NCBI GenBank assembly: GCA_036936605.1
Contig: JAUPFV010000004.1
Coordinates: 141,590,973-141,654,972, forward strand
DNA length: 64,000 bases
Direction of reading: 5' to 3'
Origin: Limnanthes douglasii subsp. nivea
Taxonomy: Eukaryota; Streptophyta; Magnoliopsida; Brassicales; Limnanthaceae
Below, piece after piece: positions 23,513 through 35,139 of this stretch. The notes beneath the pieces are model-generated. The model worked only from the letters and a program-made list of their open reading frames with translations. It made no database searches and was not told the DNA's origin. A program made the position numbers and the translations under genes. Within the stretch, counting starts at the first letter, position 1; each line of letters starts with the position of its first letter.

Positions 23513-23698
23513 TTGACTAAGGATATGGATTTTGAATTCGCAGTCAAAATAGAAACCGGTTCCACGAATATACCCGAGATAAATGATGAAAAATCGCCGA
23601 TGAAGAAATATTGGAGAAGGTTAGATGCTTTATTCGATTCCTTAGAAAGATTCTACAATTTTTATTTAAGCTACGATACATATGAACCATTATTATAA
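23513..23698 (+). CDS. small hypothetical ORF beside RPS5
   Basis: A 61-codon open frame with the sequence MDFEFAVKIETG near its start and a second half rich in tyrosine, phenylalanine and leucine (WRRLDALFDSLERFYNF). I do not recognise it. Its 3' end overlaps a dispersed repeat (23640-23850) that also occurs at 54600-54790, so the frame may be a remnant of that repeat's parent or of a truncated gene. No splice signals or promoter elements are obvious. Low confidence that it is expressed. Confidence 0.2.
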   Translation: MTKDMDFEFAVKIETGSTNIPEINDEKSPMKKYWRRLDALFDSLERFYNFYLSYDTYEPLL

Positions 23699-23850
23699 TT
23701 CAAAATGGACTTAAAATATGATTATGTTACCTATTGGTCTTGAATTGATATCCTATAGTTTAGTAAGTGAAAATGGACTCATTATCAAAGTTAACAAAGT
23801 ATATATGTTGCTAAATAATTTATAAATGTTATTATTTAAAATAAAATTAC
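23640..23850 (+). repeat. dispersed repeat, 3' part (copy 1)
   Basis: This segment aligns with 54625-54790: both contain GATACATATG followed by a CATTATTATAATTC-like block, then TATGTTACCTATTGGTC or close variants, a TATCCTAT block and AAGTGAAAAT. It lies just downstream of RPS5. A second, internally deleted copy lies on the other side of the gene (24780-25000). Confidence 0.6.
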
Positions 23851-23920
23851 TGTAAAAGTCATAACAACAATAGTAAAGAACATAAGCATCCTTGCAGAAC
23901 AAAAAGACAACATAAACCCT

Positions 23921-24541
23921 TTAACGGTTGGCCTTCGCAACTCTTTCAATCTCGTCTTTTTTCTTTATGGCATAACTATTAGAGGAACCCTTGGCAGCAT
24001 TAATCAGCTCATCTGCTAAGCATTCAGCAATAGTCTTCACATTTCGGAAGGCGGCCTCACGAGCACCAGTGGTGAGGAGATAGATGGCTTGGTTGACACG
24101 CCTTAGTGGAGAGATATCAACAGCTTGACGCCTCACAACACCAGCAGAACCAATTCGTGTAGCATCTTCACGAGGACCACTGTTGACGATGGCATCAACG
24201 ATGACTTGAATTGGGTTCTGGTCAGTCAAGAGATGGATGATCTCCATGGCATGCTTGATAATCCTAACAGCCATCAACTTCTTACCATTGTTCCTCCCGT
24301 GCATCATGAGGGAGTTGGTTAGCCTTTCAATGATTGGGCACTGAGCCTTTCTGAAACGTTTCACTGAGTACCTCCCAGCAGTGTGAGGTAAGTAGGTAGC
24401 TTTAGCACTACCAACTGCGATGTAATCTTGCAAACTAATATCAGCCACCGTGACTTCTTCAAAAGTCCATCGGTTGAAAAGCTTCACATCGTGTTGTCCT
24501 TCGACGACAGGTTCGGCGGCGGTCTCAATCTCGGTAGCCAT
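23921..24541 (-). CDS. RPS5: 40S ribosomal protein S5 (uS7)
   Basis: A 206-residue uninterrupted ORF encodes cytosolic ribosomal protein S5, which binds the 3' domain of 18S rRNA in the small-subunit head near the mRNA exit. Nearly the whole length matches the plant protein I know. Diagnostic segments are [19 protein letters not shown] (residues about 50-70), [39 protein letters not shown] and the C-terminus [14 protein letters not shown]. The N-terminal 20 residues are variable, as in other plants. The start at 24541 is the first ATG after a leader with a pyrimidine-rich stretch, and the length is within one or two residues of the usual one. The coding sequence has no intron. A full ribosomal-protein promoter lies upstream, so it is probably a working gene rather than a processed copy. 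It is the only clear host gene in the window. Confidence 0.96.
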   Translation of the reverse strand: MATEIETAAEPVVEGQHDVKLFNRWTFEEVTVADISLQDYIAVGSAKATYLPHTAGRYSVKRFRKAQCPIIERLTNSLMMHGRNNGKKLMAVRIIKHAMEIIHLLTDQNPIQVIVDAIVNSGPREDATRIGSAGVVRRQAVDISPLRRVNQAIYLLTTGAREAAFRNVKTIAECLADELINAAKGSSNSYAIKKKDEIERVAKANR

Positions 24542-24599
24542 ATCTGCTGCTTGAGAGAGAGTGCTGCACTAAGAAATCGAGAAACGAGAAGCCGATGAG

Positions 24600-24700
24600 A
24601 GGGAGGAAATACGACTGTCTAGGGTTTTGATAAATTTATAATCAGTAGTCTAGTCAGGGTTTCGTCATGTTTCAGATAAATTTCATGGGCTGGGTTTTAG
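24600..24700 (-). promoter_or_regulatory. RPS5 promoter: telo-box and site II element
   Basis: On the minus strand AAACCCTA (24620-24627) is a perfect telo-box about 80 bp upstream of the ATG, and AGCCCA (24686-24691) is a site II element. This pair is the standard promoter signature of plant ribosomal protein genes and drives growth-linked transcription. A second GAAACCCTG-like box lies near 24656-24664. Confidence 0.75.
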
Positions 24701-24779
24701 TGTCAAGCAGACCCATGTCATGGATAAGCTTGGTTTCTTTACCCAAGTATATTTTATATACTTGTGTCTAGTTGTATCT

Positions 24780-25000
24780 AATGACATTGTACAGTAGAAA
24801 TATATTATATAGGCTATTTTTATTTCTTATTTTGATTCAAACTTTTTTTTCTAATTTGGAATCATCAGTTGTTTATCTCTTATTCGAATGTAATGTAACA
24901 CATTAGCCAGTTTTGTATTTGTTATCTAGTAAGTGAAAATTAATCACAACAATTAAAACAAAATATATATCCTATTAAATATTTTATGAATGTTATAATT
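24780..25000 (+). repeat. dispersed repeat, internally deleted copy 2
   Basis: From AGAAATATATTATATAGG to AGTAAGTGAAAAT this segment aligns with the two ends of the unit at 54310-54790, but the middle of about 250 bp is missing. It lies upstream of RPS5 in the same orientation as copy 1. Confidence 0.55.
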
Positions 25001-26000
25001 AATTAACTCTCTTTTTAAATATTTTAAAAATAAAAAATATTTTTTAAATTAAATTAAATTGTTTATTAGTTTCCCAAACCAATTCATCTCATCTAAATCA
25101 AGCAAATTTCAAATTCTAAAATGATCTTAATGAGAATTATAAGATTAGTTTTTAAATAAATTATATTATCTATCTTAAATGTTACTACTACGAAAAAACT
25201 TTTGAATAGCTTAAACTCCACTCCATACTACACCACCAATATACAACTTTTAATATAAATTAAATTGTCTATATCAAACTAGTACTGCTTTTATTAATAT
25301 ACATTTGAAATGATCGACCAAAATTAGTACGACAAAAGTAAAAGAAACTGCAAATATACTTTTTCAAATCCTTAATAGGATTGTTTTTTAAATGAGGAAT
25401 ATGAGAATATTACGTTGGTTAAATTAGTGTGATGTAGCGAGAAATCAAAACAAAATAGAACACTTAAGAGTATACTTCGAAGGGACATGCCAACTGAAAC
25501 TGTTTAAATTCAAAAAAAAAAGTGAGTTATAACTCGAGAAGAAGAGTTGAGGTTAGAGTTATAGAGTTGTTGTACGAGAAATAGTCTACCAAAATACTTA
25601 TATTATACATTTCGGATCACGGGTAAACTGGGCCTACAAGACTTCACATTATTGGCCGATATTAAGCTGAGAAAAACTTATATTAAAACTTAAATCTATA
25701 AAATTACAACGTTTTTATATACGAGTCTTATATACAAATTATACGACCCACAATATTTCTGATGTACATAGTACAATTATAGAGGTAGGCTTTTCTTGGT
25801 AATCCTAATGGTAGGTTTTCTAGGTAATCCTAATGGTAGGTTTTCTAGGTGAAAATAAAATCAACCAAACATTATTAAAAAAATATACCTTAAAAGCTTA
25901 AAAAAAAACTTTTTTACTTTTAAATTTCTATATCGTATTAAAACGGGATCTTTACCGTAAATGGATAACTTTAGTTTTTCTACATTAATCTCAAAAAAAT
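25001..26000. other. AT-rich spacer
   Basis: No gene or element is visible except a small tandem repeat at 25784-25850 (unit of about 25-26 bp containing GGTAGGTTTTCTAGGTAATC, two and a half copies). Confidence 0.6.
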
Positions 26001-28334
26001 TTTATCCAATTGACAAATGTTGGCTCTCGTTTGAATAGCAAAAATATGCAAATGCAACAAATCAACTCATTTAATGTTAAAGAGTTTGACAAAAATAATA
26101 TTTGGTGTGAAGAACATTGCTTTTGTCTATTATCAAAGGCGACAAATTAGGATGTTTCATTAATGATGACAAATTATGTCCTAATAATTTTATATCAAAT
26201 GAAGATGATCGTGTTGTTGAAAACACTGAACATGAAGAATGTGCTAATGGCCAACTACATACAGGGTGGCAATACAACACAATGAACCCAAACATTTCTG
26301 TTTAATTCATGAAAGAGGAGACTTCTGAAGACTTATGAGACAACATATTATGTTGTTTGGATATCTTACTAAATCCAAAAGCACATTCTTCAAATCAGAG
26401 TTCCAAAGAACTCGTAAAGGGAACAACAACATGAATAAGTATCTCTGTAAAATGAAAGGTTTTGTTGATAATATATCCCTATCGATATCTCATATATCAA
26501 TTAATGACCTTGTTTCTTAGGTTCTTGCGGGGTTGGATGCTTAATACATACCAAATACTGCCAGCTTATCTAAAAAGGAGTTAAAAACTAGTTGATGTAC
26601 AAGCTACCTTACTCGCTTTTGAGAGTAAGTTGGAACAACTAAAAAAATTTCTAACTCTATAAGACTGAGAACATGACATCAAATAACTCTAACACTAATG
26701 GACAAAATATTGGCTCTTCAGAGGTCAATGCATGGGTTTTTGGGACATGAACTCATTCACCAAAAACTATAGAGGAAGGTCTAATTTTGGAAGAAGAAAA
26801 GATGGACGATATAATCCTAGTAAACCCACTTCGCAAGTCTGTGGAAAGTATGGACACACTAGAGCTTATTGCTACTATAAAGATGATCCGGCTGTGATGA
26901 ATTATATCTCAAACGACCAAGTCAAGACTAAGCAAGAAGATGGAGCTTTTGTTGTCACATAAGACCAACCAAGTGACAATGCATGGTATGTGGTCAGTGG
27001 TCCTAGCCACCATGTCACTAGAACTCCTAGCCTAATAAATCAAAACGTTGACTATTCTGGTAAAACATTTATAATTGTTGGAAGTGGTGAAAAATTGAAA
27101 CTCACACATCCAGGTAGCTCAAAATTATACATGCAAACAAAAAAATTAACCTAAATAATAATTTACATGCCCAAAAATTAACAAAACATACTATATGTGT
27201 TTATCAACTAACACTGTAAAATCCTATATACATTGAATTTTACAAGAATACATTTTTTTATTAAAGACAAGGAAACCAGAGTACTGCTGCTTACAAGAAC
27301 AACTAAGGATGATATATACAACTTCAAGAGTGTTTCCAAGCCTAGTATGTCTAGTGTTAAGGTCTCTAGTTTTTCACCTAAGATGTTTAATGTTTCAGTG
27401 TCTCCTAAAAATCAGTCTAAAAAGTTTAGTAGTTTGATTTACCTAAGAGAATGATGAAAAAATAAACTAGGCCACCCTTCCAATAAAGTTTTATCTCTCA
27501 TCTTAAGATCATATAACCTACATGTTGATTCAGGTAAAGAAAAACTATTTTGTTACTTTTACCAATTAAGAAAATCTCATTCTCTACTTATTCAAACTCC
27601 ATTTTTCAATCAAAACATAGTTTAGATTTAATACATAATGATTAATGAGAACCAGCCTCAATTCTATCTAAGTCTGGCTACAAATACTACATCATCTTTA
27701 TAGGTGACTCTACTATATAGAATGGTCGTTGTCCATTAAAACAAAAAAATGATGCTTTAGGGATTTTCAAAAACTTTAAAAAATTGTTGAAAACCAATTT
27801 TACAGAAGAATGAAAGCATTTCAGTCAGATTAAGGAGGAGAATTAATGTATTTTGTTTTATGGCAAAAGAGTGTGGAATCTTTCTCAAAACAGCATGTCC
27901 TCACACCTCCACCCAAAATACAAAGATGGAAGAAACGTAGGCATGTTGTGGAGACATGTCTTACATTTATTTCCTAGTCAAGTGTGTCAAATTGTTAGTG
28001 GCCAAAAGAATTCCTAACTGCAACCTATTTAATAAATATGTTACCAACCATAATATTAAAAGATGTATCACCTTATGAAAATGTTTTGGTTTTAAACCTA
28101 ACTACACTTTCTTTAAAAACTTTGGTGTGCTTGTTTTCCTTGTCTCTAACTCTATCAATCATATAAGCTCCAATTTCACTCAACCAAGTGTATCTTTTTA
28201 GGGTATATTAATACACATAAAAAATATAAGGTCATCCATATATTACTTTTATATGGATAATCTTGTATCATTTATGTGTATCTTTTTAGGGTATAACAAT
28301 ACATATAAAGAATACAAGGTTATCATTTATATAC
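26000..28334 (+). mobile_element. Ty1/copia retrotransposon remnant
   Basis: Scattered coding pieces appear in copia order. Gag shows LLSIIKGDKLGCFI (about 26115) and MNKYLCKMKGFVD (about 26430). A CCHC knuckle reads CGKYGHTRAYCYY (about 26855). A protease-like segment contains WYVVSGPSHHVTRTP (about 26985), where the D-S-G-A motif is degraded. Integrase debris follows, ending in a segment resembling the C-terminal CIFLGY-THKGYKC region (about 28190-28240). There are stops throughout, and no LTRs are recognised. Tat-2 is inserted at its right end; no copia sequence is evident beyond Tat-2. Confidence 0.6.
28191..28334 (+). repeat. 88-bp tandem duplication at the Tat-2 target site
   Basis: TATCTTTTTAGGGTATA occurs at 28191 and again at 28279, and the following sequence stays similar up to the Tat-2 boundary. 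The second copy is cut by the Tat-2 LTR at 28335. Confidence 0.7.
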
Positions 28335-28629
28335 TGATAATGATATAGAATATTGGTGTCTTAAATGTAATAAAGTAAAGTATTATATGACAAATTGTAT
28401 AGTTAAAGATAGTTTTGGACTATTTGTAAAGATAGGGGACTGAAATATAATTAATCCATTTATGTAACCAATTCTATTACATTAAGTCTGAATGCCTATA
28501 AATAATGGCTAAGGCTATGAAAAAAGATACGATAATTTTCATTACTTCAATCTTGTTTTCCACTTTTACTTTCTCTCTCTATAATCAAACTCTATCTTTC
28601 TCTCTCAAGGATTAGATTTATACATATCA
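28335..28629 (+). repeat. Tat-2 5' LTR
   Basis: The LTR starts TGATAATG and ends ACATATCA, with a TATAAATA box at 28497-28504. The spacer AAT and then the primer site follow. The 3' copy at 38779-39072 matches along its whole length. Confidence 0.92.
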
Positions 28630-28632
28630 AAT

Positions 28633-28650
28633 TGATGACCACAGTGGGAG
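28633..28650 (+). other. Tat-2 primer-binding site
   Basis: TGATGACCACAGTGGGAG follows the LTR after AAT. It is related to the Tat-1 site at 9261 and is likely a mutated tRNA-Arg-type primer site. Confidence 0.6.
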
Positions 28651-28864
28651 AAATCAATCGATCGGTACCTTGATTTCGTAATATAAAACTAGAGAAAATT
28701 GAATTTTCGATCATTTATAATTGTTCTTGATTAATAATGGAGCATGGGAAATAAGATGATCATTTGGTTCGAAAATCAATCGAGACTTTAAGGTCTAATT
28801 TACAAAGAAGAGAAAGTAAAGAAAATTATGATGATTAAATTCAAATTCAGCAGACTCATTTAGA

Positions 28865-30456
28865 CATCAAAGCTCGATGAATCAGTTACTGGATAAAATC
28901 ATAGCGTTAAATAATAAGTATGTTCAAAGAGAGCGGAATATTCAGTCAGGTATACTGAAATCCAAGGTAGGACAATTTAAAGAGAATTACGATCTGGAAA
29001 ATCCATCTGATCGATCTCATACAACTCATCAGATTCGAAGTGACCGGAGGAAAACACATTATAAGCCTGAAAAAGAGCATCGTACTTTACGAAAAGAAAG
29101 AAAAAACAAACATATATATATCACATCTAGTGATGATGGATTTGATAGCTTGAAATATTAGGAATGATCATCTAAGCAAAAGAGGTATTAAGAATCTTCG
29201 AAATGACGAGAAAGAAGCGGACCTCAAAAATCGCGTAAGGAAAATAGGTCAAAAAGAGATAATATACCTCATTATTTAAGAGAAATTGTGTGGTGTAAAG
29301 GGAATACATCTAACCAATACACAGGTGTAAGTGATCAGAATTTTTATGTTGTCATGGGAGCATGAGGAGATGAGCAGTACGTGCAAGGATTCGATTGGAG
29401 AAATACTCCTTTGACAACTGAGATAAGGTTTATTACTCTTCCAAAGCGGTTTGATATTTTTAAGGTCAATATCCAGATGATCACATCGAACAATTTAAAA
29501 ACTATATGATGAATTTTGAAGATGATGATAGACTGATATGCAAAGATTTTTCTCAAACATTCCAAAGTAAAACATTGAAGTTGTATAATAAGATTCCGAG
29601 GGGATCTATTTCCAACTTTATAGACTTCTATACACCTCTTCGACGACAGTTTGTGGGAAGTAAATAAATGCAAGCGAATGGTGACACAATAATACAATAC
29701 AAACAAGTTGTGGGAGAAACATTAAAGGATCATATAAAGTGTTTTGTGTTAACAAAAATAGGGTTGGGTAATTGTGTAGAGTTGGTTGATATGACTGCAT
29801 TTTGACAAGGTTTATTTCGAGGTGATTTGGAATATGAAACAACAAAAAGGTGAGCCTTAACTTTCGGAGGACTGATGGCTCAAGTCAAGGATAAAATTAA
29901 AGTGGATGAATCAACTATGGTTCAAGGAGTGATTGGACCTAGTCAAAAGAATTCAAGGAAAATGTCAAATAATCAAGGACACTATTCGAATTATCAACCA
30001 CCTCGTCCAAAGAATAAGAATAATTTTCCTCATCGAACTATAAGGTATTCCACTCAAGCTACATGTTATCAGTTTCATAGACCAAGGCTAAACCAATGGA
30101 TAACGCCAGAATATTATGCTTTAACTGAGAATGTTACTGCACTTTATGAAAATACCAAAGGTTGGTTGATCTTTAAAAATCCAACTCCAATAAACAAACC
30201 AAAAGAAGAGCGTAACAACATATTTTACAAGTATCATAATGATATTGGACATGATAGTGTAGATTGTATTACTTTAAAGAATGAGGTACATGTTTTAATA
30301 GAAAATGGCAAGTTAGTTTCTTTTGTTAAAAGCCAAAGCAGTGGTTCAAAAGTTCCAAGCACATCAACACAACAGACAACTAATCCAAATTCAAAGGAAG
30401 AAAGTTCGTTGATGATTTTAGATTCTAAGTGTGAAGAATTTAATGCATCCTTTTAA
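28865..30456 (+). pseudogene. Tat-2 gag
   Basis: The N-terminal part (28877-29161) is highly charged. The core spans about 29420-29870, and a frame change separates it from the last part (29875-30456), which carries FYKYHNDIGHDSVDCITLKN. That is the intact C/Y-x2-H-x3-GH-x4-C pattern of Tat gag, apart from a tyrosine at the first position. Stops near 29161 and 29465 and frame changes break the ORF. Compared with Tat-1, no aORF fragment interrupts it. Confidence 0.7.
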
Positions 30457-30480
30457 TATTTAGATGTTGATCCAGATCAG

Positions 30481-31310
30481 TTGATTTTGATGGCTGTAGA
30501 TAAACCAGTGGAGCAAAGATGGTTTCAAAGTTTGTGTGAGTATTTTGAGTCTTTAACAATTTTCAAGGGGAGTTCTATGACTGACAATACTAATTTCTCT
30601 AGGAAGAGACATGTGGTGAATTTAACTACTCAAATAGAGGGGAGGATGTCTACACATATGTATGTGAAAAAAAGGAAACTTCTTTTATTCTTTTGATGAG
30701 AATGATTTGAGGGGTATTGCAGGACCTCATGAAGATGCAGTGATTATTAGGGCAGAAATAGATGGGATATAAATTCGAAATATTTTTAAAGATACAGGAA
30801 GTTCTGCTAACTTATTTTTCAAATCAACCTATGATAGGATGTGTAATCCACCTCGAATTTTTCAGATCGTACTATAATTGGGTTTACAGGTGTAACAAAT
30901 CAGGTGATTGGAGAATTTAAGGGTGAAGTTTGTATGCAAAAAGGACCTTTTAAGAAGAAGTTTCAAGTTTTATTCATTGTGGTGGATTTTTAGACCTGTT
31001 ATAATGTTATTTTTGGACGAGCATGGATTTCGAGGATGTATGCAGTTATTTTTATTGTTCATCAGTGTTTGAAGTATGTTATTGGAGACTGTGTTGAGGT
31101 GGTCTAAACTGATAAAAAAGTAGCCGGATAATGTTATGGAATAGCTCTTCGTATTCAAGGTCCTAATTGTGAGGATCAAATAGCTGAATAATAATCATGG
31201 GGGTTGACTTCAGATGAAGAAGAGAGATTTGATGATCCAAGAGAAGCCCCAAGTTATTTAACAGTGAGTGGAAGTATATAGGAGTATACCATTTCCAATA
31301 AAAAAATCTT
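30481..31310 (+). pseudogene. Tat-2 protease region
   Basis: The active-site segment IFKDTGSSANLFF (about 30785-30820) retains D-T-G. Downstream come TIIGFTGVTNQVIGEF and a VVD segment with a stop, then RAWISRMYAV-like codons and HQCLKY, the same layout as in Tat-1. Several stops precede the RT. Confidence 0.65.
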
Positions 31311-31314
31311 TGAA

Positions 31315-32700
31315 TATGAACATTGTTGTCACCAACTTTTCGTCGTCAATTGTTACAATTTATATTTGCTAATTTGGATGTTTTTTCTTGGAAAACAGAA
31401 GATGTAGTTAGCGTTCCACCTGAAGTGATATGTCATAACTTAGCCATAAATCGGAAGAGCAAGCCTATTATTCAAAGGAGACGTACTTTTTATGTTGAAA
31501 TATCATAAGCTATTGTGATAATAATGGATCGCTTGTCTAGGTTCGGACATATAAGGAAGGCACAATATTATTTATGGACAGAAAACTCAGTGATGGTTAA
31601 AAAGAATAATGGGAAATGGAGAATGTGTGTTTACTTTACCGATTTGAATCGAGCTTTTCCTAAAGATTTATTTCCTGTTCATCGAATAGATTAACTGGTT
31701 GATTCTACTTCAGGAAATATAATCCAATCCTTTATGGATGCTTTTGCAGAGTATAACCATATTCAAATGGATCCAAAAGATCAAGAAAGCACTACGTTCA
31801 TTAGTGATTGAGGCTTACATTGTTATAGGGTTATGCCATTTGCGTTGAAGAATGCTGGAGAAACATATCAAAGATTGGTGAATAAGGCTTTTGCTACTCA
31901 GACTGGAAAGAATATGGAGGTATACATTGATGATATGTTGGTTAAGGGTTTCACAAATGATGAACACCTTGAATATTTAGATTAGACTTTTTTTTAAATT
32001 TGAGAGCCATTCGTTTGAAATTGAATCCTAAGAAATGTACTTTTGGTGCCTGATCAAGAAAATTATTGGGGTATATTATTAGTGAAAAAAGAATAGATGT
32101 AGACCTAGAACAATTGAAGGTTTTGGTTTCGATGACATCATCTCGAACTATAAAGAAGGTGCAAGTCTTGACATGAAGGTTAACTTTTCTTAATTGATTT
32201 ATTTTAAGGTATCCTGATAAAAGTTTTCCTTTTTTCTAAGTTTTATGAAGACCAGAGGAGTTTGTATCGACATCGGATTATGAAGCAGCAATTTCAAGGA
32301 TTAAAGAACTTTTGTTATCACCAGAGATATTATCTAAGCCTCAAACTGGAGAGCAACTATTTTGATACGTAGTAGTCTCAGACTTTACTGTGAGTGTTAT
32401 TTTGATAAGGAGGATGAATATTATGTTAGTAAAGGTTTATTGGCGGCATTGAAAAGGTATTTGAGACTTGGAAAAATAGTTTTAGCTCTAGTGGTGGCTG
32501 CTAGGAAGATGCGTCCTTATTTTCAAGCTCACACTATTATGGTTCAAACTTCTTTCCCATTAAAGAATGTGTTACAACACCCAGACATTTATGGTAGAAT
32601 GACCAAGTGGTCAGTAGAGTTTGAACATATATCACTTTTTCTCCTCGAACGGCTATTAAGGCTCAAGATTTAGCTGATTTCTTCTCAAATTTCATTCAAG
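31315..32700 (+). pseudogene. Tat-2 reverse transcriptase and first RNase H
   Basis: RT motifs run from NSVMVKKNNGKWRMC (about 31590) through FMDAFAEYNHIQMDP and FALKNAGETYQRLVNKAF to VYIDDMLVKG at about 31920-31950. The catalytic pair of aspartates is intact, unlike in Tat-1. The thumb has LNPKKCTFG. After stops, RNase H (32362-32700) shows YLRLGKIVLALVVAARKM and MTKWSVEF. Stops near 31507, 31810 and 31984 kill the ORF. Confidence 0.75.
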
Positions 32701-32769
32701 CCGTTCAGTTGAGGAGACAGATAAAGAGATATTGCTAGAAACTTCGATGTCGATAGTTTGAACATATGG

Positions 32770-33143
32770 TGAGTCTAGTACATTGGGATGCAGTGCAGGA
32801 GTTCAATTAGTTGCTTCTTATGGGGAGGAAATGTATCAAGTCATTCAATTTTGGTTTTTGTGCATCCAATAATGAAGCTGAATATGAGGTTGTGTTGGCT
32901 GGTTTAAGACTTGCTAATATCCATGGAGCAAAAATAGTTTGTTTGGAAAACAATTTACAATTAGTGGCAAATAATATGACAGGTGTTTCCGAGGCTAATA
33001 AGGATCATTTAATTTTGTATATGCGTGAGCTTCGAAATTTGGCTCTTCTGTTTGACAAAATGATTATAGAACATATTAATCGAGGGGATAATATATTTGC
33101 TGATTCTTTGACAACATTTGCTTATACAAAAGAATATCCTTAG
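32770..33143 (+). pseudogene. Tat-2 archaeal-type RNase H
   Basis: FGFCASNNEAEYEVVLAGLRLA gives the glutamate helix in a shortened family pattern. Next is VCLENNLQLVANNMTG, where the expected S-D has become E-N, so this catalytic aspartate is lost. EHINRGDNIFADSLTTFA keeps the last one. It sits between RNase H and integrase, as in Tat-1. Confidence 0.7.
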
Positions 33144-33239
33144 ATATTGTTACATGAGATTCCCTCCATTTTGACACGATGAGAGCAATGTAAATATGCT
33201 GATGAATTATTTGTTATTCCAGATATAATAAGAAGTTAT

Positions 33240-34460
33240 TGGAGGTATGATATTCTTAATTTTTTACTAAGGGGTATGTTACCTTATTTTCCACGGCTAA
33301 CTAAAAAATTAAGATATAAAGTCCATGGCTATGTTGTATTGGATGAAGTGTTATACAGGAAATCTTTGAGTAGACCATTGCTATGTTGTTTGGGTAAACA
33401 AAAATCTCAAGAGATATTATCTAAGTTGCATGATGGTGAGGGTTTAGCACATTTTCGTTTCAAGTATCTGACACGTCGAGTTTTGTTGGTATGGTATTAT
33501 TGGCCTTCAATTATGAATGATTCCAAAGTTTTAATTTGAGGCTGTGATACTTGTCAGCGCTTTGCTAACTCAATTCACAAACCAACAGTACCATTTATGT
33601 CTATTTTCGAGACTATCCATTTTGAAATATAGAGAACAGACTTGGTAGGACCATTGTTTATGGACTCTAGAGGACGTCAAATGATCATTGTGGAAGTAGA
33701 TCATTTTTGAAGTGGGCAGAAGCTGAACCATTTTCTGGAACAAAACCCAAGGATGTTATTATTTTCACTATGAATAATATTTGTTTTCGCTTTGGGGTTC
33801 CTCGAAAAATCACCACGGATAATGGTTCTCAATTTAACAATAGAGAAATTACCTTTTTTGCGCTTCGATGGGAATAACACCGTGTTTTTCTACGCATTTT
33901 CATCCCCAAGGAAAAGGTCAAGTAGAAGTGACCTATAGATCTATTTTGGAGGGTTTTAAGAAGAATTTTACACGTGTTGCATGGAAATGGCCTAACTATT
34001 TGTAAGAGGTGTTGTGGGCTTCTCGTACAACTCCTAGAAAGGTTACTCAAGAAACATTTTTTTCCTTGGTGAATAGCATGGATGTTGTTAGTCTTACAGA
34101 ATCTACTTTACCTTCTTATAGAGTACTTCAATATTCCGAAGATATTAACGAAGAGGAAAAAATAACAGAACTAGACTTGATCGAAGAAAAAAGAGTTAGA
34201 GTTCATTTGAATATGACTCATTATCAAACTTTAATGAGGAGTCATAATAATTTGAAAGTTAGAAGAAGGGATTTCAAAGTAGGTGACAAAGTCTTAAGGA
34301 AAGTATTCCTCTATACAAAGGACAAGCGCCTAAAAAAGATGGCCCGAATTGAAAGGGTTCTTATATGGTAATGGAGAGAATAAAGTTGGGTATATATCAC
34401 CTTTGTGATGAGTAGGGAAGGATGCTTCAACATCATTGGAATATAAAACACCTGAAGCTA
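33240..34460 (+). pseudogene. Tat-2 integrase
   Basis: The zinc region (SKLHDGEGLAHFRF then GCDTCQRF) has lost one histidine position. The core has DLVGPL with the first aspartate (about 33640), ITTDNGSQFNN with the second (about 33815) and HPQGKGQVEV with the glutamate (about 33905). The GPYEV-like C-terminal part is in 34009-34371, with FKVGDKVLRKVFL. Three frame changes and a stop within LYEEV (near 34003) inactivate it. Confidence 0.75.
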
Positions 34461-34489
34461 TAATGGGAATGATATTCTGTTTTGAATCT

Positions 34490-34900
34490 TTTTTGAATAA
34501 TTGGTGTACTCTTTCCTACCTTGTTGGCCCAGGGAGGTTTTAATGAGGTGTCATGTAAATATTCAAAAACATTAATAAAAGTCTGTTTTGGCCAATGGTT
34601 GTTTTAAACACAAGTATTCAAATAATTTTGGTAACTAGTCAAAGACTGATCATCTTTGAAGTTGTTGACCAAGAGTTACTAATTTGAAGTGTTATACGTT
34701 TGTTATCAACACTTTTCGAATAAACAACCATATTTGAGGTGCTACATTCTCTAAACGCACTACTTATATTCGAAGTGTTACATTATTTAAATGCACTAAT
34801 TTTATTGGAGGTGTTAACATTCTTTAAACACATAATTATATTCGAGGTGTTATTTGTTATTTAATTTAACAAATTACAAATTTATTTGTGACATATGTTG
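34490..34900 (+). repeat. Tat-2 3' untranslated region with 36-bp tandem repeats
   Basis: The shared block CTTTCCTACC ... GGGAGGTTTTAATGAGG lies at 34512-34550. Four units of about 36 bp, each with a TATATTCGAGGTGTTA-like core, occupy 34731-34862. The repeat sequence is unrelated to those in Tat-1 and Tat-3. Confidence 0.65.
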
Positions 34901-35139
34901 GAATTCGAAATGATAATGGCATGCTCATAAAATTATAAGTTTTTATGATAAGACAAATGAATGTAGAGAAAATAAAAGTACTAATCCATTAAAATTAATA
35001 CGATTTTACAAAAATATATTTTGAATACCAAACAGTTAAGCATTCACAAAAACAAATCATCACACAACATCCGATGACTTGGACAAAAAATGAAAGAATC
35101 AATTATTTTTATTTGGAGTTCTCTTCGTAAGAATCTTCT

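Noticed and set aside
23383..23565. Minus-strand 60-codon frame near RPS5
   Set aside because: Opposes another weak ORF, has no homology I recognise, and ends in low-complexity isoleucine-rich sequence.
23921..24541. RPS5 as a processed pseudogene
   Set aside because: No stop, frameshift or poly(A) tract is present, the protein matches family length, and a telo-box and site II element lie upstream.
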